From Ramlibacter tataouinensis (GTDB lineage Bacteria > Pseudomonadota > Gammaproteobacteria > Burkholderiales > Burkholderiaceae_C): a stretch of 64,000 nt of DNA. A program made the position numbers and the translations under genes. The stretch is from NCBI RefSeq assembly GCF_001580455.1, contig NZ_CP010951.1, positions 2,431,001 to 2,495,000 of the forward strand, written 5' to 3'. Positions 1 through 8,498 of this stretch are shown here, in pieces (position 1 is the first letter of the stretch; each line of letters starts with the position of its first letter). The notes below the pieces were generated by a model. That model was given only the letters and a program-made list of their open reading frames with translations, did not search any database and had not been told where the DNA came from.

Positions 1-161
1 AGGTCGCCCTTGTCGTTCTTGCGGCCCGGGCCCACGGCCAGGACTTCACCCTGGTCGGGCTTCTCGGCGGCGTTATCGGGAATGACGATGCCCGAAGCGG
101 TCTTGGTTTCGTTTTCCAGGCGCTTCACGATCACGCGATCGTGCAGAGGGCGAAGTTTCAT
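1..161 (-). CDS. groES: Co-chaperonin GroES, N-terminal part (runs off the window)
   Basis: The visible 53 residues begin MKLRPLHDRVIVKRLE and continue through SGIVIPDNAAEKP and GEVLAVGPG, which is the GroES N-terminal barrel including the start of the mobile loop. GroES is the 10-kDa lid of the GroEL folding chamber in the cytosol. The ATG at 161-159 is preceded at a good distance by GGAG. groEL would be expected next, to the left of the window, but cannot be seen. A CIRCE operator lies about 95 bp upstream, so heat-shock control by HrcA is likely. The gene is truncated only by the window edge. Confidence 0.97.
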   Translation of the reverse strand, partial: MKLRPLHDRVIVKRLENETKTASGIVIPDNAAEKPDQGEVLAVGPGRKNDKGD

Positions 162-253
162 TGCATCTCCTTGTTCAGAAACGGAAGGACATCAAAAAGC
201 GCCAACGAAAGTTAGCGCTTATTAACTGATCGGGCGGTTGCTTAGCTCTGCTG

Positions 254-280
254 CTAGCACTCAACCGCGGCGAGTGCTAA
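254..280 (-). promoter_or_regulatory. CIRCE operator (HrcA binding site) for groES
   Basis: CTAGCACTC (254-262), nine spacer bases, then GAGTGCTAA (272-280). This matches the CIRCE consensus TTAGCACTC-N9-GAGTGCTAA with one mismatch at the first base. Read on the minus strand it lies upstream of groES. CIRCE is the binding site of the HrcA repressor; no hrcA gene is in the window. Confidence 0.93.
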
Positions 281-340
281 TGATAAGGGCTTTTGGCGGC
301 CTTTCAAGAGCAGGCGCCGACGCCCCTGCAGTCGATCGCG

Positions 341-529
341 ACTGTGCGGAAGCCGGGAGCGCATGCTGATCTCGTTCTGTTCTCGCCGGACGAAGTGATC
401 GACTGCGCGGACTACGCCAATCCGATCCGGCCATCACGCGGCATCCGCAGCGTTTTCGTCAACGGCGAACTGAAGGTGGAGGACGGCCGCATTGCGGCGA
501 TGCCCAATGGGCGGGTCCTTCGCGCTTGA
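341..529 (+). pseudogene. C-terminal remnant of an N-acyl-D-amino-acid deacylase-like amidohydrolase
   Basis: An open frame from a TTG at 293 ends at 529. From about 341 its product resembles the extreme C-terminus of D-aminoacylase-family amidohydrolases: GAHADLVLF, then a D..Y.NP.RPS.GI stretch, VFVNGELKVEDGR and GRVLR. Complete members of that family are about 480 residues and carry metal-binding His/Asp motifs. Only about 60 residues remain here and no catalytic part is visible upstream, where the groES promoter lies. It is most simply the stub left by a deletion. Family assignment comes from recalled sequence patterns, not from a search. Confidence 0.6.
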
Positions 530-625
530 TTCCGGCGACGGCGTCACCCTGACCCAGGCTCCAGGGCACGCAGGCTTTGCTCGATCGACCGCGCAGCGCG
601 CCAGGACAGGCACGCCGGAGACAGC

Positions 626-2353
626 TCAGGCCGTCGCCGATGCCGCCTTCAGGTAGTGCGCCTGGTAGTGCGCCACGGCCTGCTCCAGGTTGTGGAACAT
701 CCGGTGCTCGCCGAGTGCCTCGCCGAGCGGGGAATTGCGCACCATCGCGAGCACGCCGGGGTTGAGGCCGACGAGCCACACCGTGACGCCGGCCTCGCGC
801 AAGCGCTGCTCGGCCTCGGTCCACATCTTGAGCGCGGTGTACTCGAGGTCGAACACGCCCCGCAGATGCAGCGCAACCACCTGCGGTTGCTCTTGCGCGA
901 TCAGTTGCACGATCTGCTGGCCCACGCGGCTGGCGTTGGCGAAGAAGATGCGCCCCTCCGGGCGCACCAGCAGCAGGCCCGGATAGCGCAGGTCATCTGG
1001 GTTGCCGGGGGCGGCCGGGCGAAACACGTTGGTCCCGGGCTTGCGCCCCAGCAAGTGCACCACCGGGTTGGACACCTGATAGGCCATCGCCGCCAGTGAC
1101 ACGACGATCGCCACGACGATTCCCTGCAAGGTCCCCAGCAGCACCACGCCCGCGAGCGCGACGAGTGCCCAGGCGAATTCAGTGCGGCGAACCTTGCGGA
1201 TCGCGCGGAACTCAGATGGCCGGATGAGGCCAACCGAATAGACAATCACCACGGTGGCCAGCGTGGCCTGCGGCATGGCTGCGATGAAGGGGGCCAGCAA
1301 CAGGATGGCGCCCAGGGCGAGCACCGCCGTGACCAGGCCGGCCAACTGCGAGCGCGCGCCGGCACGGCGGTTCACTGCCGTCTGCGAAGTGCCGCCGCCA
1401 CCGGGCATGGCGCCCAGCAGGGCCCCGGCCGCATTGGCCACGCCCGTGGCGACCAGTTCGCGGTCCGGATCCGGCGTGGGCTCGCCGCTGCCCGCAAATG
1501 CCCGTGCCGCTGCGATCGTCTCGGTGAAACTCATCAGCGCGATGCCCGCGGCGGCCGGCAACAAGGCTTGCACGAGGTGCCAGTCCGGCACGGTCGGCGC
1601 GGGCAGGCCCGTCGGCACGGTGCCTACCGCTTCGATGCCAAGGCGCCCGAGCTCCAGGTACTTCATGGCCAGGATGGCGATCACCACCGCAACCAGCGGC
1701 GCCGGTGCCCGCGGCACGAAGCGTTCGAACCCCACAAGGATGGCCACCATGGCCAGGGCCAGCGCGACCGTGGGCACTGACGCTCCCGGCAGGCCCTGCA
1801 CGATCGCGAGGACGTTGTGCAGGAAGCTGCCCTTGTCGAAATGCAGCCCGAGCAGCTTGGGCAACTGATCTAGGATGATGACGATGCCGACGCCGGCCTT
1901 GAAGCCAACCAGCACGGGTTCGGAGATGAAATCGGCCACGAAGCCCAGTCGCAGCAATCCGGCGGCGAACAAGATGGCGCCCGGCAACAAAACCAGTGTC
2001 GCCAGGGCAGCGACTTGGCCCGCGGGTTCCAGCGACGGCGCCACCTGCGACAGGGCCGCGCCCGTGAGGATGGCAATCGTCGTGGTGGTGCTTACGCTCA
2101 GCACCCGCGATGTGCCGAGCAAGGCGTAGACCGCCATCGGAACCAGGCAGGTGTAGAGGCCCACTTGGACTGGCAGGCTGGCGATCGTCGCGTAACCCAG
2201 GGCCTTGGGAATCACCACCGCCGCTGCAGTCGCCCCGGCAATGAGATCGGGCACCAGCCATTGCGCCTGGTAGGCGCGCACCCACTGCAGCAGCGTGGGT
2301 CCGCCTCGCGTGCCCGCCAGCAGTGTCGACAGGTCGCGCTCCATCGCCGGCAC
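626..2353 (-). CDS. SulP-family anion transporter with STAS domain
   Basis: This is a 575-residue inner-membrane protein of the SulP/SLC26 family, which moves sulfate, bicarbonate or similar anions. Residues about 30-420 hold 10-14 hydrophobic segments. They include the early PKALGYATIASLP helix region typical of SulP proteins and the conserved GGGGTSQTAVNRRAGA loop. A cytosolic STAS domain fills about 450-555 (VVALHLRGVFDLEYTALKM). The GTG at 2353 is preferred over the ATG at 2344 because AAAGG sits about 8 bases before it. It lies 2 bp downstream of the PPK2 gene and is probably co-transcribed with it. The transported anion cannot be read from sequence. Confidence 0.92.
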   Translation of the reverse strand: MPAMERDLSTLLAGTRGGPTLLQWVRAYQAQWLVPDLIAGATAAAVVIPKALGYATIASLPVQVGLYTCLVPMAVYALLGTSRVLSVSTTTTIAILTGAALSQVAPSLEPAGQVAALATLVLLPGAILFAAGLLRLGFVADFISEPVLVGFKAGVGIVIILDQLPKLLGLHFDKGSFLHNVLAIVQGLPGASVPTVALALAMVAILVGFERFVPRAPAPLVAVVIAILAMKYLELGRLGIEAVGTVPTGLPAPTVPDWHLVQALLPAAAGIALMSFTETIAAARAFAGSGEPTPDPDRELVATGVANAAGALLGAMPGGGGTSQTAVNRRAGARSQLAGLVTAVLALGAILLLAPFIAAMPQATLATVVIVYSVGLIRPSEFRAIRKVRRTEFAWALVALAGVVLLGTLQGIVVAIVVSLAAMAYQVSNPVVHLLGRKPGTNVFRPAAPGNPDDLRYPGLLLVRPEGRIFFANASRVGQQIVQLIAQEQPQVVALHLRGVFDLEYTALKMWTEAEQRLREAGVTVWLVGLNPGVLAMVRNSPLGEALGEHRMFHNLEQAVAHYQAHYLKAASATA

Positions 2354-2355
2354 CG

Positions 2356-3186
2356 TCAGAACCTTTCCGCGATGTAGCGGTAGGGGTAGTCCGGCTCGCG
2401 GTAGTCGCCGGCCTTCTGTCGCTTAGGCAGCACCACCTTGTCGCGCTTGACAGGCTGGTAGGGGATGCGCGAGAGCAGGTCGCTGATGATGTTCAGGCGT
2501 GCGCGCCGCTTGTCATCGGTACGCGCCACCAGCCACGGGGCGAACTCGGTGTCCGTGGCCTTGAACATGTCGTCGCGTGCCCGCGAGTAGTCGTACCAGC
2601 GGCCATAGGACTGCAGGTCCATGGGCGAGAGCTTCCAGATCTTGCGCTCGTCCTCGATGCGATCCGTGAGCCGACGCGTCTGCTCCTGGGGACTCACCTC
2701 GAGCCAGTACTTGAACAGCCGCACGCCAGAGTCGACGATCGCTCGCTCCACCAAGGGCACGGCCTGCAGGAAGTCCTGCACCTGCTCTTCGGTGCAGAAG
2801 CCCATCACGCGTTCGACGCCGGCGCGGTTGTACCAGCTGCGGTCGAAGATCACCACCTCGCCGGCCGCAGGCAGGTGGGGCACGTAACGCTGCAGGTACA
2901 TCTGCGTCTTCTCGCGATTGGTGGGAGCCGGCAGAGCCACCACCCGGAAGACCCGCGGGCTCGTCCGCTCGGTGATTGCCTTGATGGTGCCGCCCTTGCC
3001 GGCGCCGTCGCGGCCTTCGAACACCACGCAGATCTTGCTGCCGCTGGCCTGAACCCACTGCTGCAGTTTTACCAGTTCCACATGCAGCCGGTAGAGCTCA
3101 TCCTCGTAGTCACCAGCCGTCAACTTGCGGGTCGGTACGGCGCTGTCCTCGCGGGCAGCCTTGTCTCGCTTGACCTTCTTCGCCAT
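2356..3186 (-). CDS. ppk2: Polyphosphate kinase 2 family protein
   Basis: PPK2 enzymes transfer phosphate between polyphosphate and nucleotides in the cytosol. The 276-residue product has the Walker A loop FEGRDGAGKGGTIK at about 56-69, the lid/Walker B stretch DRSWYNRAGVERVMGF at about 115-130, and the late motif WKLSPMDLQSYGRWYDYSRA, all diagnostic of PPK2. An open frame continues upstream to 3345, but the ATG at 3186 starts a normal-length protein with a lysine-rich N-terminus typical of the family. Whether it is class I, II or III (ADP, AMP or both as acceptor) is not decided here. It is followed 2 bp later by the SulP transporter, suggesting a two-gene operon. Confidence 0.93.
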   Translation of the reverse strand: MAKKVKRDKAAREDSAVPTRKLTAGDYEDELYRLHVELVKLQQWVQASGSKICVVFEGRDGAGKGGTIKAITERTSPRVFRVVALPAPTNREKTQMYLQRYVPHLPAAGEVVIFDRSWYNRAGVERVMGFCTEEQVQDFLQAVPLVERAIVDSGVRLFKYWLEVSPQEQTRRLTDRIEDERKIWKLSPMDLQSYGRWYDYSRARDDMFKATDTEFAPWLVARTDDKRRARLNIISDLLSRIPYQPVKRDKVVLPKRQKAGDYREPDYPYRYIAERF

Positions 3187-3313
3187 GGCGCTGTGTTCTT
3201 GGCTGGGAAAGCCCACTCTCCTGCCGGGCGCGGGCCGGCGCAATGGGACCTTCGGGCTATCAGGCGACGACCACGCTCGGCGACTGCTGTTTGACCGAGT
3301 CGCCCTCAGCTCG

Positions 3314-4135
3314 CTACTTCCCGGAGAAGTACTCCTGCACCGCATCCCAGGCCGCCTGCTGCAGCAGTGCGGCCACTTCCGGACTCAGGCCGGCCGTGTA
3401 CTTGGCGCCCACCGGGCTCTTCTTCAGCAGCGACGCATACACCGTCGCGGTGGCGAGGTAGGTGCCGGCCAAGCTCGGGTGCCGCTTGTCCGCCACATAG
3501 AGCTCCAGGTCCGGCTTGCGGGCGATCGCCTTGGCGAAGGCCAGGCCGGCGGGAATCACCAGCAGGTCGTTGTCGTTGCCCGCCTTGGTGTACTGCTCGG
3601 CCAGCTGCTGCGTCATCTCAGGCTTGTCCTTGTAGGCCCAGGACATGAAAAGCACCGGCCGGATGCCCTGCTTGCGCAGGATCTCCGCATCCTTGCGGAC
3701 GGTGTCGTGGAACGCCTGCTGCAGCTGCGGATGCACCGGGCACTGGCTGCAGTCCATCATGATGACGGTGTCGTACATGCGGCCGGGCGGATTGAAGCGG
3801 ATCTCGTTGTCGCCGACGAAGGAATAGCGGCCCAGCCCGTTCGGCCGCACCAGCGACTCCATGTCGTGCCAGTCCAGGCCCGAGCCGCTGATGGTGACCG
3901 AGGTGCTGCGCAGCGCCGGCTTCTCGTTCAGCGAATTCGCGAGCTGGCCGAAGTGGCCGTGCATGCTGTTGTTGTAGTAGAAGAAGCTGTTGCCGACCCA
4001 CATGATCGACTCGGGCCGGGCGCCGATCTCGGTCCGCTTTGGCACCGCCTGCGCCAGGGCGCCCGGGACGGTGCCTGCGAAGGCAACGAGTGAAAGCGCC
4101 GCAAGGATGCGCCGCGCAAGGGTCCAGACAGTCAT
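3314..4135 (-). CDS. Exported SGNH/GDSL-hydrolase-like protein
   Basis: This 273-residue protein has an N-terminal signal peptide (about 1-30, hydrophobic LAALSLVAFAGTVPGALA). The mature part starts a Rossmann-like SGNH fold: IMWVGNSFFYYNN supplies the probable nucleophile Ser in a GNS block, and DKRHPSLAGTYLAT near the C-terminus supplies the Asp/His pair. The middle stretch FMSWAYKDKPEM resembles the third conserved block of the fold. The ATG at 4135 has GGAG about 10 bases upstream, so an upstream extension of the frame to 4243 is unlikely. The substrate is unknown. It stands alone, divergent from the MCE gene. Confidence 0.75.
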   Translation of the reverse strand: MTVWTLARRILAALSLVAFAGTVPGALAQAVPKRTEIGARPESIMWVGNSFFYYNNSMHGHFGQLANSLNEKPALRSTSVTISGSGLDWHDMESLVRPNGLGRYSFVGDNEIRFNPPGRMYDTVIMMDCSQCPVHPQLQQAFHDTVRKDAEILRKQGIRPVLFMSWAYKDKPEMTQQLAEQYTKAGNDNDLLVIPAGLAFAKAIARKPDLELYVADKRHPSLAGTYLATATVYASLLKKSPVGAKYTAGLSPEVAALLQQAAWDAVQEYFSGK

Positions 4136-4325
4136 TCGATTTCTCCGTTTGGGGGTGCGGCGGATTCTTGCCGCCCCTTGGACGATGCGGCTAGTGTGGA
4201 CAGCCCTTAGCCCGGGCTGCGGACTTGGCACGAGCTCAACCATGGGCGGGTTCCCTCGCGCAGGCGTCGCCTGCTACTTCTATACTGGATCGCCTCACCC
4301 TCAGGGTCTCCATGGAGGATGCGGC

Positions 4326-5237
4326 ATGGCCAACAGTGTCGAGGCGCGCGCGAAGATCGTGTTCGCGGTCATCCTTCTGGCGATCGCCGCGGCGGTCGTC
4401 GGCTGGTGGGTGTTCTCCACGACCGGCTACGTGCGCTACGAGATCCATTCGCGCGAACCGGTCTCCGGGCTGATCGCCGGCGCACCGGTGGAGTTTCACG
4501 GCGTCGAGGTCGGGCATGTGAGCGAGGTGCGGCTTTCGGATCCGCGCAACGTGCGTGTGCTCGTCGAGCTGCGCAAGGGCACGCCGGTCAGCGCCGCGAC
4601 GGTGGCGACCATCACCGGCCGGGGCCTCGCGGCGCGCGGTTTCACCGGCTATGTCTATGTGAACCTGGAAGACACGGGGCCGGCCGGCGCGCCCCTGGCC
4701 GCGGCGCCCGGCCAGCCGTATCCGGTGATCGCCGCGGGGCCCGCGCAGTTGGTCAACCTCGACGCCGCCATGACCCAGCTGAACCAGAACGTGCAGGTGG
4801 TGACGGCGCTGCTGCAGTCGGCGCTGGATGCGCAGACGCTGGCTTCGATGAAGGAGTCGCTCGCTGCGATGCAGCAGGTCACGCGCACGCTGGCGGCCAA
4901 CAACGAGAAGATGAACGCCATCATCGCGAACGCCGAGCGCGCCAGCGCGCAGCTGCAGCCGCTGCTGCAATCGAGCACCGCGACGGTGGGCACGCTGCAG
5001 ACGCAGCTGCTGCCCGAAGCGCAGTCGGCGGTGGCCCAGCTCCAGCGGCTCACCGCCAACACCGACGAGACCGTGCGCTTTCTGCAGACGCAAACCCTGC
5101 CGCAGGCGCAGCGCACCGTCACGCGGCTCGATGACTTGAGCGCGTCGCTGAACGACACGGCGACACGGATTCGCCGCAATCCGGCCATCCTGCTGCGCGG
5201 CGAGGCCCGCACGCCCGGCCCGGGTGAGGCGCAATGA
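4326..5237 (+). CDS. MCE (MlaD-type) domain protein
   Basis: This 303-residue protein is anchored by one N-terminal membrane helix (about 10-30), followed by a single MCE domain (about 39-118: SGLIAGAPVEFHGVEVGHV, then GLAARGFTGYVYVNL) and a long alpha-helical, heptad-like tail (about 145-290). MCE proteins form periplasmic rings or tunnels carrying lipids between inner and outer membranes. GGAGGA precedes the ATG at 4326. The next gene overlaps it by 4 bp and encodes the PqiC-like lipoprotein partner. The ABC ATPase and permease that normally accompany MlaD-type proteins are not in the neighbourhood: the gene upstream is divergent and unrelated. Confidence 0.9.
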   Translation: MANSVEARAKIVFAVILLAIAAAVVGWWVFSTTGYVRYEIHSREPVSGLIAGAPVEFHGVEVGHVSEVRLSDPRNVRVLVELRKGTPVSAATVATITGRGLAARGFTGYVYVNLEDTGPAGAPLAAAPGQPYPVIAAGPAQLVNLDAAMTQLNQNVQVVTALLQSALDAQTLASMKESLAAMQQVTRTLAANNEKMNAIIANAERASAQLQPLLQSSTATVGTLQTQLLPEAQSAVAQLQRLTANTDETVRFLQTQTLPQAQRTVTRLDDLSASLNDTATRIRRNPAILLRGEARTPGPGEAQ

Positions 5238-5854
5238 CCCGGGGGCCAGCCGTGCGGACCGGGCTCGCCCTCTGCGCGGCGGCGCTCGCGGCCGGCTGCT
5301 CCTCCCTGCTGGCGCCGGCGGCGGAAGCGCCGCTGGCGATCGCCATGCTGGACACCCTGCCGCAGGACATCCCGCGCGCCAGTTGCCGCGCACCGCTCGT
5401 GCGGGTCGAGCGGCCCGAGTCGCGGCCCGCGTACGACACCACCCGCATGGCCTACACCCAGCAGCCGCACCAGATCGCCTATTTCAGCAGCAACGAGTGG
5501 GCCGAGCGGCCGGCGCAGATGCTGCACCCGCTGCTGGTACGCGCGCTGGAGGCCACCGGCTGCATCCGCGTGATCGTGCCGCCGGATGGCGGCCCGGCCT
5601 CCTACATCTTGCGCACCGAAGTGATTGAACTCACGCAGGATTTCAGCGAGGAGCCGCCGAAGGCGCGACTCGCGCTGCGCGTGCGCTGGCTGGACGCGGT
5701 CAGCGGCAACCTGCTCGCGACGCGCGAGATCGCGCAGCGCGAGCCGATGCGCCAGAAGACGCCCGGCGCCGGAGTGCAAGCGGCCAACGAGGCCTCGGCG
5801 AAGGTGCTGCGTGACGTGGCGCGCTTTGCGCTGGACATGGCGGGAGCGCACTAG
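5234..5854 (+). CDS. ABC-transport auxiliary (PqiC-like) lipoprotein
   Basis: This 206-residue lipoprotein has a signal peptide ending in the lipobox LAAGC (Cys22). The body resembles the ABC_trans_aux/PqiC family: RVERPESRPAYDTTRMAY, then a block around IAYFSSNEWAERPAQML, then RVIVPPDGGPASYILRTEVIEL. These outer-membrane lipoproteins work with MCE proteins in lipid transport. Its ATG overlaps the stop of the MCE gene (ATGA), implying translational coupling and a shared function. Only the MCE protein and this lipoprotein are encoded here, so any permease and ATPase must lie elsewhere or be replaced. Confidence 0.85.
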   Translation: MTRGPAVRTGLALCAAALAAGCSSLLAPAAEAPLAIAMLDTLPQDIPRASCRAPLVRVERPESRPAYDTTRMAYTQQPHQIAYFSSNEWAERPAQMLHPLLVRALEATGCIRVIVPPDGGPASYILRTEVIELTQDFSEEPPKARLALRVRWLDAVSGNLLATREIAQREPMRQKTPGAGVQAANEASAKVLRDVARFALDMAGAH

Positions 5855-5887
5855 CGCATGAGCTTCGCCCCAGGCGCTCTCTAGTAT

Positions 5888-6436
5888 TCAGAGCATCCTG
5901 CGCAGCGTGTCGTCGCGCCGCACCCAGGCGTGATGCAGCGCCGCGCCGGCGTGAGCCACGATCAACAGCGCGAGCGCATAGCCCAGCCATCGGTGCACCA
6001 CGATCCAGATCTGGAAGTTGCGCTGGTTCACCGCCACGAAGTCCGGCAATTCGAAGACTCCGAAGAACGACACCGGGTAGCCGCCGGCCGAGGACATCAG
6101 CCAGCCTGTGACGGGCAGTGCCAGCATCAGCGCATAGAAGAGCAGGTGAACCACACGGGCGCTCAGCTGCTGCCAGTCGGGCAGGCCTGCGGCAAGCTCA
6201 GGCATCGGATTGCCCGAGCGCCAGGCCATTCTCAACAGCACGGCGACCAGCGCCAGCAGGCCCAGCGCCTTGTGCACCAGGATCAACGTGATCTTTTCCC
6301 GGTCGAAGCCCACCTCGGGCAGCCCAACCATGTAGACGCCCATCGCCAACAGCAGCAGCAGCAGCGCGGCCATGGCCCAGTGCAGCAGCACTGCGACGCT
6401 GCCATAGCTGAGTTCGGTGTTGGTCCAAGCCTTCAT
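5888..6436 (-). CDS. Cytochrome b561 (CybB-type), diheme membrane protein
   Basis: The 182-residue product has four membrane helices with histidines placed as in bacterial cytochrome b561: LLHWAMA in helix 1, LVHKALG in helix 2, and VVHRWLG plus VAHAGAALHH in helices 3-4. Such proteins carry electrons between membrane quinol and periplasmic acceptors. The start MKAWTNTELSYG at 6436 fits the family N-terminus, but no clear ribosome binding site precedes it. Longer starts up to 6556 are possible. It converges with the lipoprotein gene 33 bp away. Confidence 0.88.
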   Translation of the reverse strand: MKAWTNTELSYGSVAVLLHWAMAALLLLLLAMGVYMVGLPEVGFDREKITLILVHKALGLLALVAVLLRMAWRSGNPMPELAAGLPDWQQLSARVVHLLFYALMLALPVTGWLMSSAGGYPVSFFGVFELPDFVAVNQRNFQIWIVVHRWLGYALALLIVAHAGAALHHAWVRRDDTLRRML

Positions 6437-6940
6437 GGCGAATCGGATTTTGCGGCCTGTAGAGGCCCACTGCAGAGCCATTTGCCGCTGAGCCAGCTCC
6501 CCATTTTGTAAGTTTTGCGGCTGAGCTTGGTCACAATCAGCTCGGCCGTGGGTCATCGGCCGGCGGCACCTTCCCAGCTCTTCCGCAGGGAGCTCATGCT
6601 CAAGGGGAAACCCTTGTCAGCCGCGGCCTACATGGCCCGTTTTCGGGCGGCACAACTGAGCTTGCCTGCCCTTTACCGCGGCCTTGAGCTCGGGCTCTTG
6701 TGGTCGAACATTCTCAGCAATTCCTTACGTTTGTAGGCGCCGTGAGGGGTGTGCTGTCGGACGTCTCCTACTACAGTCTAGTCATCGCGCTGAGGTTAGC
6801 CGGCACACCGCCATCGCTGCCAGACGGGGCAGCAACGGTATTTCAAGTCCGGCCCGTCAAGCCACAGCTCATCTTCAACAGGCCCAAAGGGCTGGCGTTC
6901 GCGCCGGCATGGAGGCCATTTGCTTACAGGTGTTGAACAA
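6437..6940. other. Intergenic region of about 500 bp with one promoter-like motif
   Basis: It separates the divergent b561 and GH8 genes. Short open frames on both strands show no recognisable family or good ribosome binding site, and I do not call them. The one item of note is TGTCGGACGTCTCCTAC at 6755-6771, which recurs with small changes near 14.97 kb and 54.09 kb. Otherwise I see nothing in it. Confidence 0.6.
6755..6771 (+). promoter_or_regulatory. Recurrent motif TGTCGGACG-N3-CCTAC, copy 1
   Basis: TGTCGGACGTCTCCTAC lies about 170 bp upstream of the GH8 glycanase gene and reads in the same direction. Twelve of the first twelve non-variable bases and all of CCTAC are shared with the copy at 14968-14984. 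Function is unknown; a shared promoter or operator element is an inference. Confidence 0.45.
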
Positions 6941-8299
6941 ATGAGAAGACGTCTCTTTCTTTCCTCTGGTTCTGCTGCAGTTGCCGCTTTCCTGACCGGT
7001 TGCGGTGGTGGCGGAGGAGGCTCGACGGGCTCGACCACGACTGGCGCTGCCGCTGCCGCAGCAACGGATCTTCCGGTGTCGGTCTCGACCCCGACGGCCG
7101 CGGCAAGCGCTGCCGCTGCAGCACCTGCGCAGGCCGCCCCGGCGACCGGCTATCCGTTCGGCTCGCGCCTGAACAAGTACGTCGCCGGCATCAAGCCGTC
7201 GCAGAGCGACGCCACGATGGACGCCATGCTGACCAAGCACTACGACGCCTGGAAGGCGGCCAACGTGGTGCGCGCTGACTCGGTGGTGGCCGGCGGCTAC
7301 GCCGTGCAGTTCTCGAACCGGCAGTTCCTGACCGTGTCCGAGGGCATGGGCTACGGCATGCTGCTCACGGTCGTGTTCCACGGTCACGACCCCGAAGCGC
7401 AGAAGATCTTCGACGGCCTGCTGGCCGTGGTGCGTGCCCGCCCCGCCTATGGGCTGGCGGCGCGCGACGCGTCCGCCAAGTACCTGATGGACTGGCGCCT
7501 CAACGCCGACGGCAGCTCGGGCGGCGAAGGCTGGAACGCGATGGACGGCGACCAGGACATCGCCATGGCTCTGCTGATGGCCCACCGCCAGTGGGGCTCC
7601 AGCGGCAAGTGGAACTACCTGGAAGAAGGCAAGGCGACGGTCAACGCCATGAAGTTCTTCAACATGAACGAGGACGGCTCGACCCGCGGACTGCCGTCGC
7701 CGACCAACAACCGCACGTCGGACTACATGATCGGCCACTTCCGTGCCTACAAGGCCGCCACCGGCGATGCCCTGTGGGACCGCGCGGTCGACAAGGCCTA
7801 CGAGCTGCTCAACCGCATGCAGACGGTGTACTCACCGTCGGCCGGCCTGATGCCCGACTTCGTGATGAACACGAACTCAGCCGCGCCGCAACCCTCGACC
7901 GGCTACATCGGCGACGGCAACGACAAGGAAGGCTACTACTGGTGGAACGCCTGTCGTAACCCGTGGCGCTTCTCCTCGGACTTTGTGCTGTCCGGCGATA
8001 CGCGCTTCGGCCAGGTCACCGGCAAGATGATCGACTTCTTCAACCGCTCTTCCGGCGGGGACCCGACGAACATCGGTACCGGCTACGCGCTGGACGGCAC
8101 CAAGCTGACGAGCGGCAACAGCGCGGCCTACAACGGCCCGATCTGCGCCGGCGCCTGTGTGGACGCGCGCTTCCAGGGCTTCCTGGACGCCATGTGGGGC
8201 TGGAACGCCAAGAACCTGACCACCGGCTACTACGACTGCGAGATCCAGCTGCTGAGCCTGGTGGTCGCGTCCGGCAACTGGTGGACCCCCTTCCAGTAA
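6941..8299 (+). CDS. Glycoside hydrolase family 8 lipoprotein (endoglucanase-like)
   Basis: The 452-residue protein starts with RRRLFL, a Tat-like twin-arginine signal, and a lipobox LTGC (Cys21). An Ala/Ser/Thr/Gly linker runs to about residue 70. The catalytic domain has the GH8 hallmarks: SEGMGYGML with the probable acid Glu134, the Asp-rich DGDQDIAMALLMA at 202-214, and the later GYYWWNACRNPWR block. GH8 enzymes cleave beta-1,4-glucans, chitosan or xylan. No cellulose-synthase genes are adjacent, so this is not part of a visible bcs operon. The ATG at 6941 is chosen over a TTG at 6920 because it puts the signal peptide at the very N-terminus. Two hairpins follow the stop. Confidence 0.9.
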   Translation: MRRRLFLSSGSAAVAAFLTGCGGGGGGSTGSTTTGAAAAAATDLPVSVSTPTAAASAAAAAPAQAAPATGYPFGSRLNKYVAGIKPSQSDATMDAMLTKHYDAWKAANVVRADSVVAGGYAVQFSNRQFLTVSEGMGYGMLLTVVFHGHDPEAQKIFDGLLAVVRARPAYGLAARDASAKYLMDWRLNADGSSGGEGWNAMDGDQDIAMALLMAHRQWGSSGKWNYLEEGKATVNAMKFFNMNEDGSTRGLPSPTNNRTSDYMIGHFRAYKAATGDALWDRAVDKAYELLNRMQTVYSPSAGLMPDFVMNTNSAAPQPSTGYIGDGNDKEGYYWWNACRNPWRFSSDFVLSGDTRFGQVTGKMIDFFNRSSGGDPTNIGTGYALDGTKLTSGNSAAYNGPICAGACVDARFQGFLDAMWGWNAKNLTTGYYDCEIQLLSLVVASGNWWTPFQ

Positions 8300-8307
8300 G
8301 CGCCAAC

Positions 8308-8331
8308 GGCGGCCCGCGGGGCCGCCTTTTT
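8308..8331 (+). terminator. Rho-independent terminator after the GH8 gene
   Basis: Perfect 8-bp stem GGCGGCCC (8308-8315) / GGGCCGCC (8319-8326), a 3-base loop and five T residues (8327-8331), directly downstream of the GH8 stop codon. Confidence 0.85.
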
Positions 8332-8340
8332 CGCAACGAC

Positions 8341-8364
8341 AAAGCGGCCCGCGCGGCCGCTTTT
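8341..8364 (+). terminator. Second hairpin terminator in tandem
   Basis: AAAGCGGCC (8341-8349) pairs with GGCCGCTTT (8355-8363) around a 5-base loop, with T residues through 8364. It sits 10 bp after the first terminator. The A-tract/T-tract symmetry means it could work in both directions. Confidence 0.7.
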
Positions 8365-8498
8365 CTCATGGGCGGCCAGCTCATAACGAACTGCCGCCCC
8401 GCGTCCAGGACGAATTCCTCTAACACGCCTGCTGCCGTGCCGCTACGATGCTGCGTTCTAGCTGTGAACCATTGCTTTAACCTAACAAGGAGCATCAG

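Noticed and set aside
6515..6936. Short plus-strand frames upstream of the GH8 gene
   Set aside because: No motif, weak starts, and they contain promoter-like sequence.
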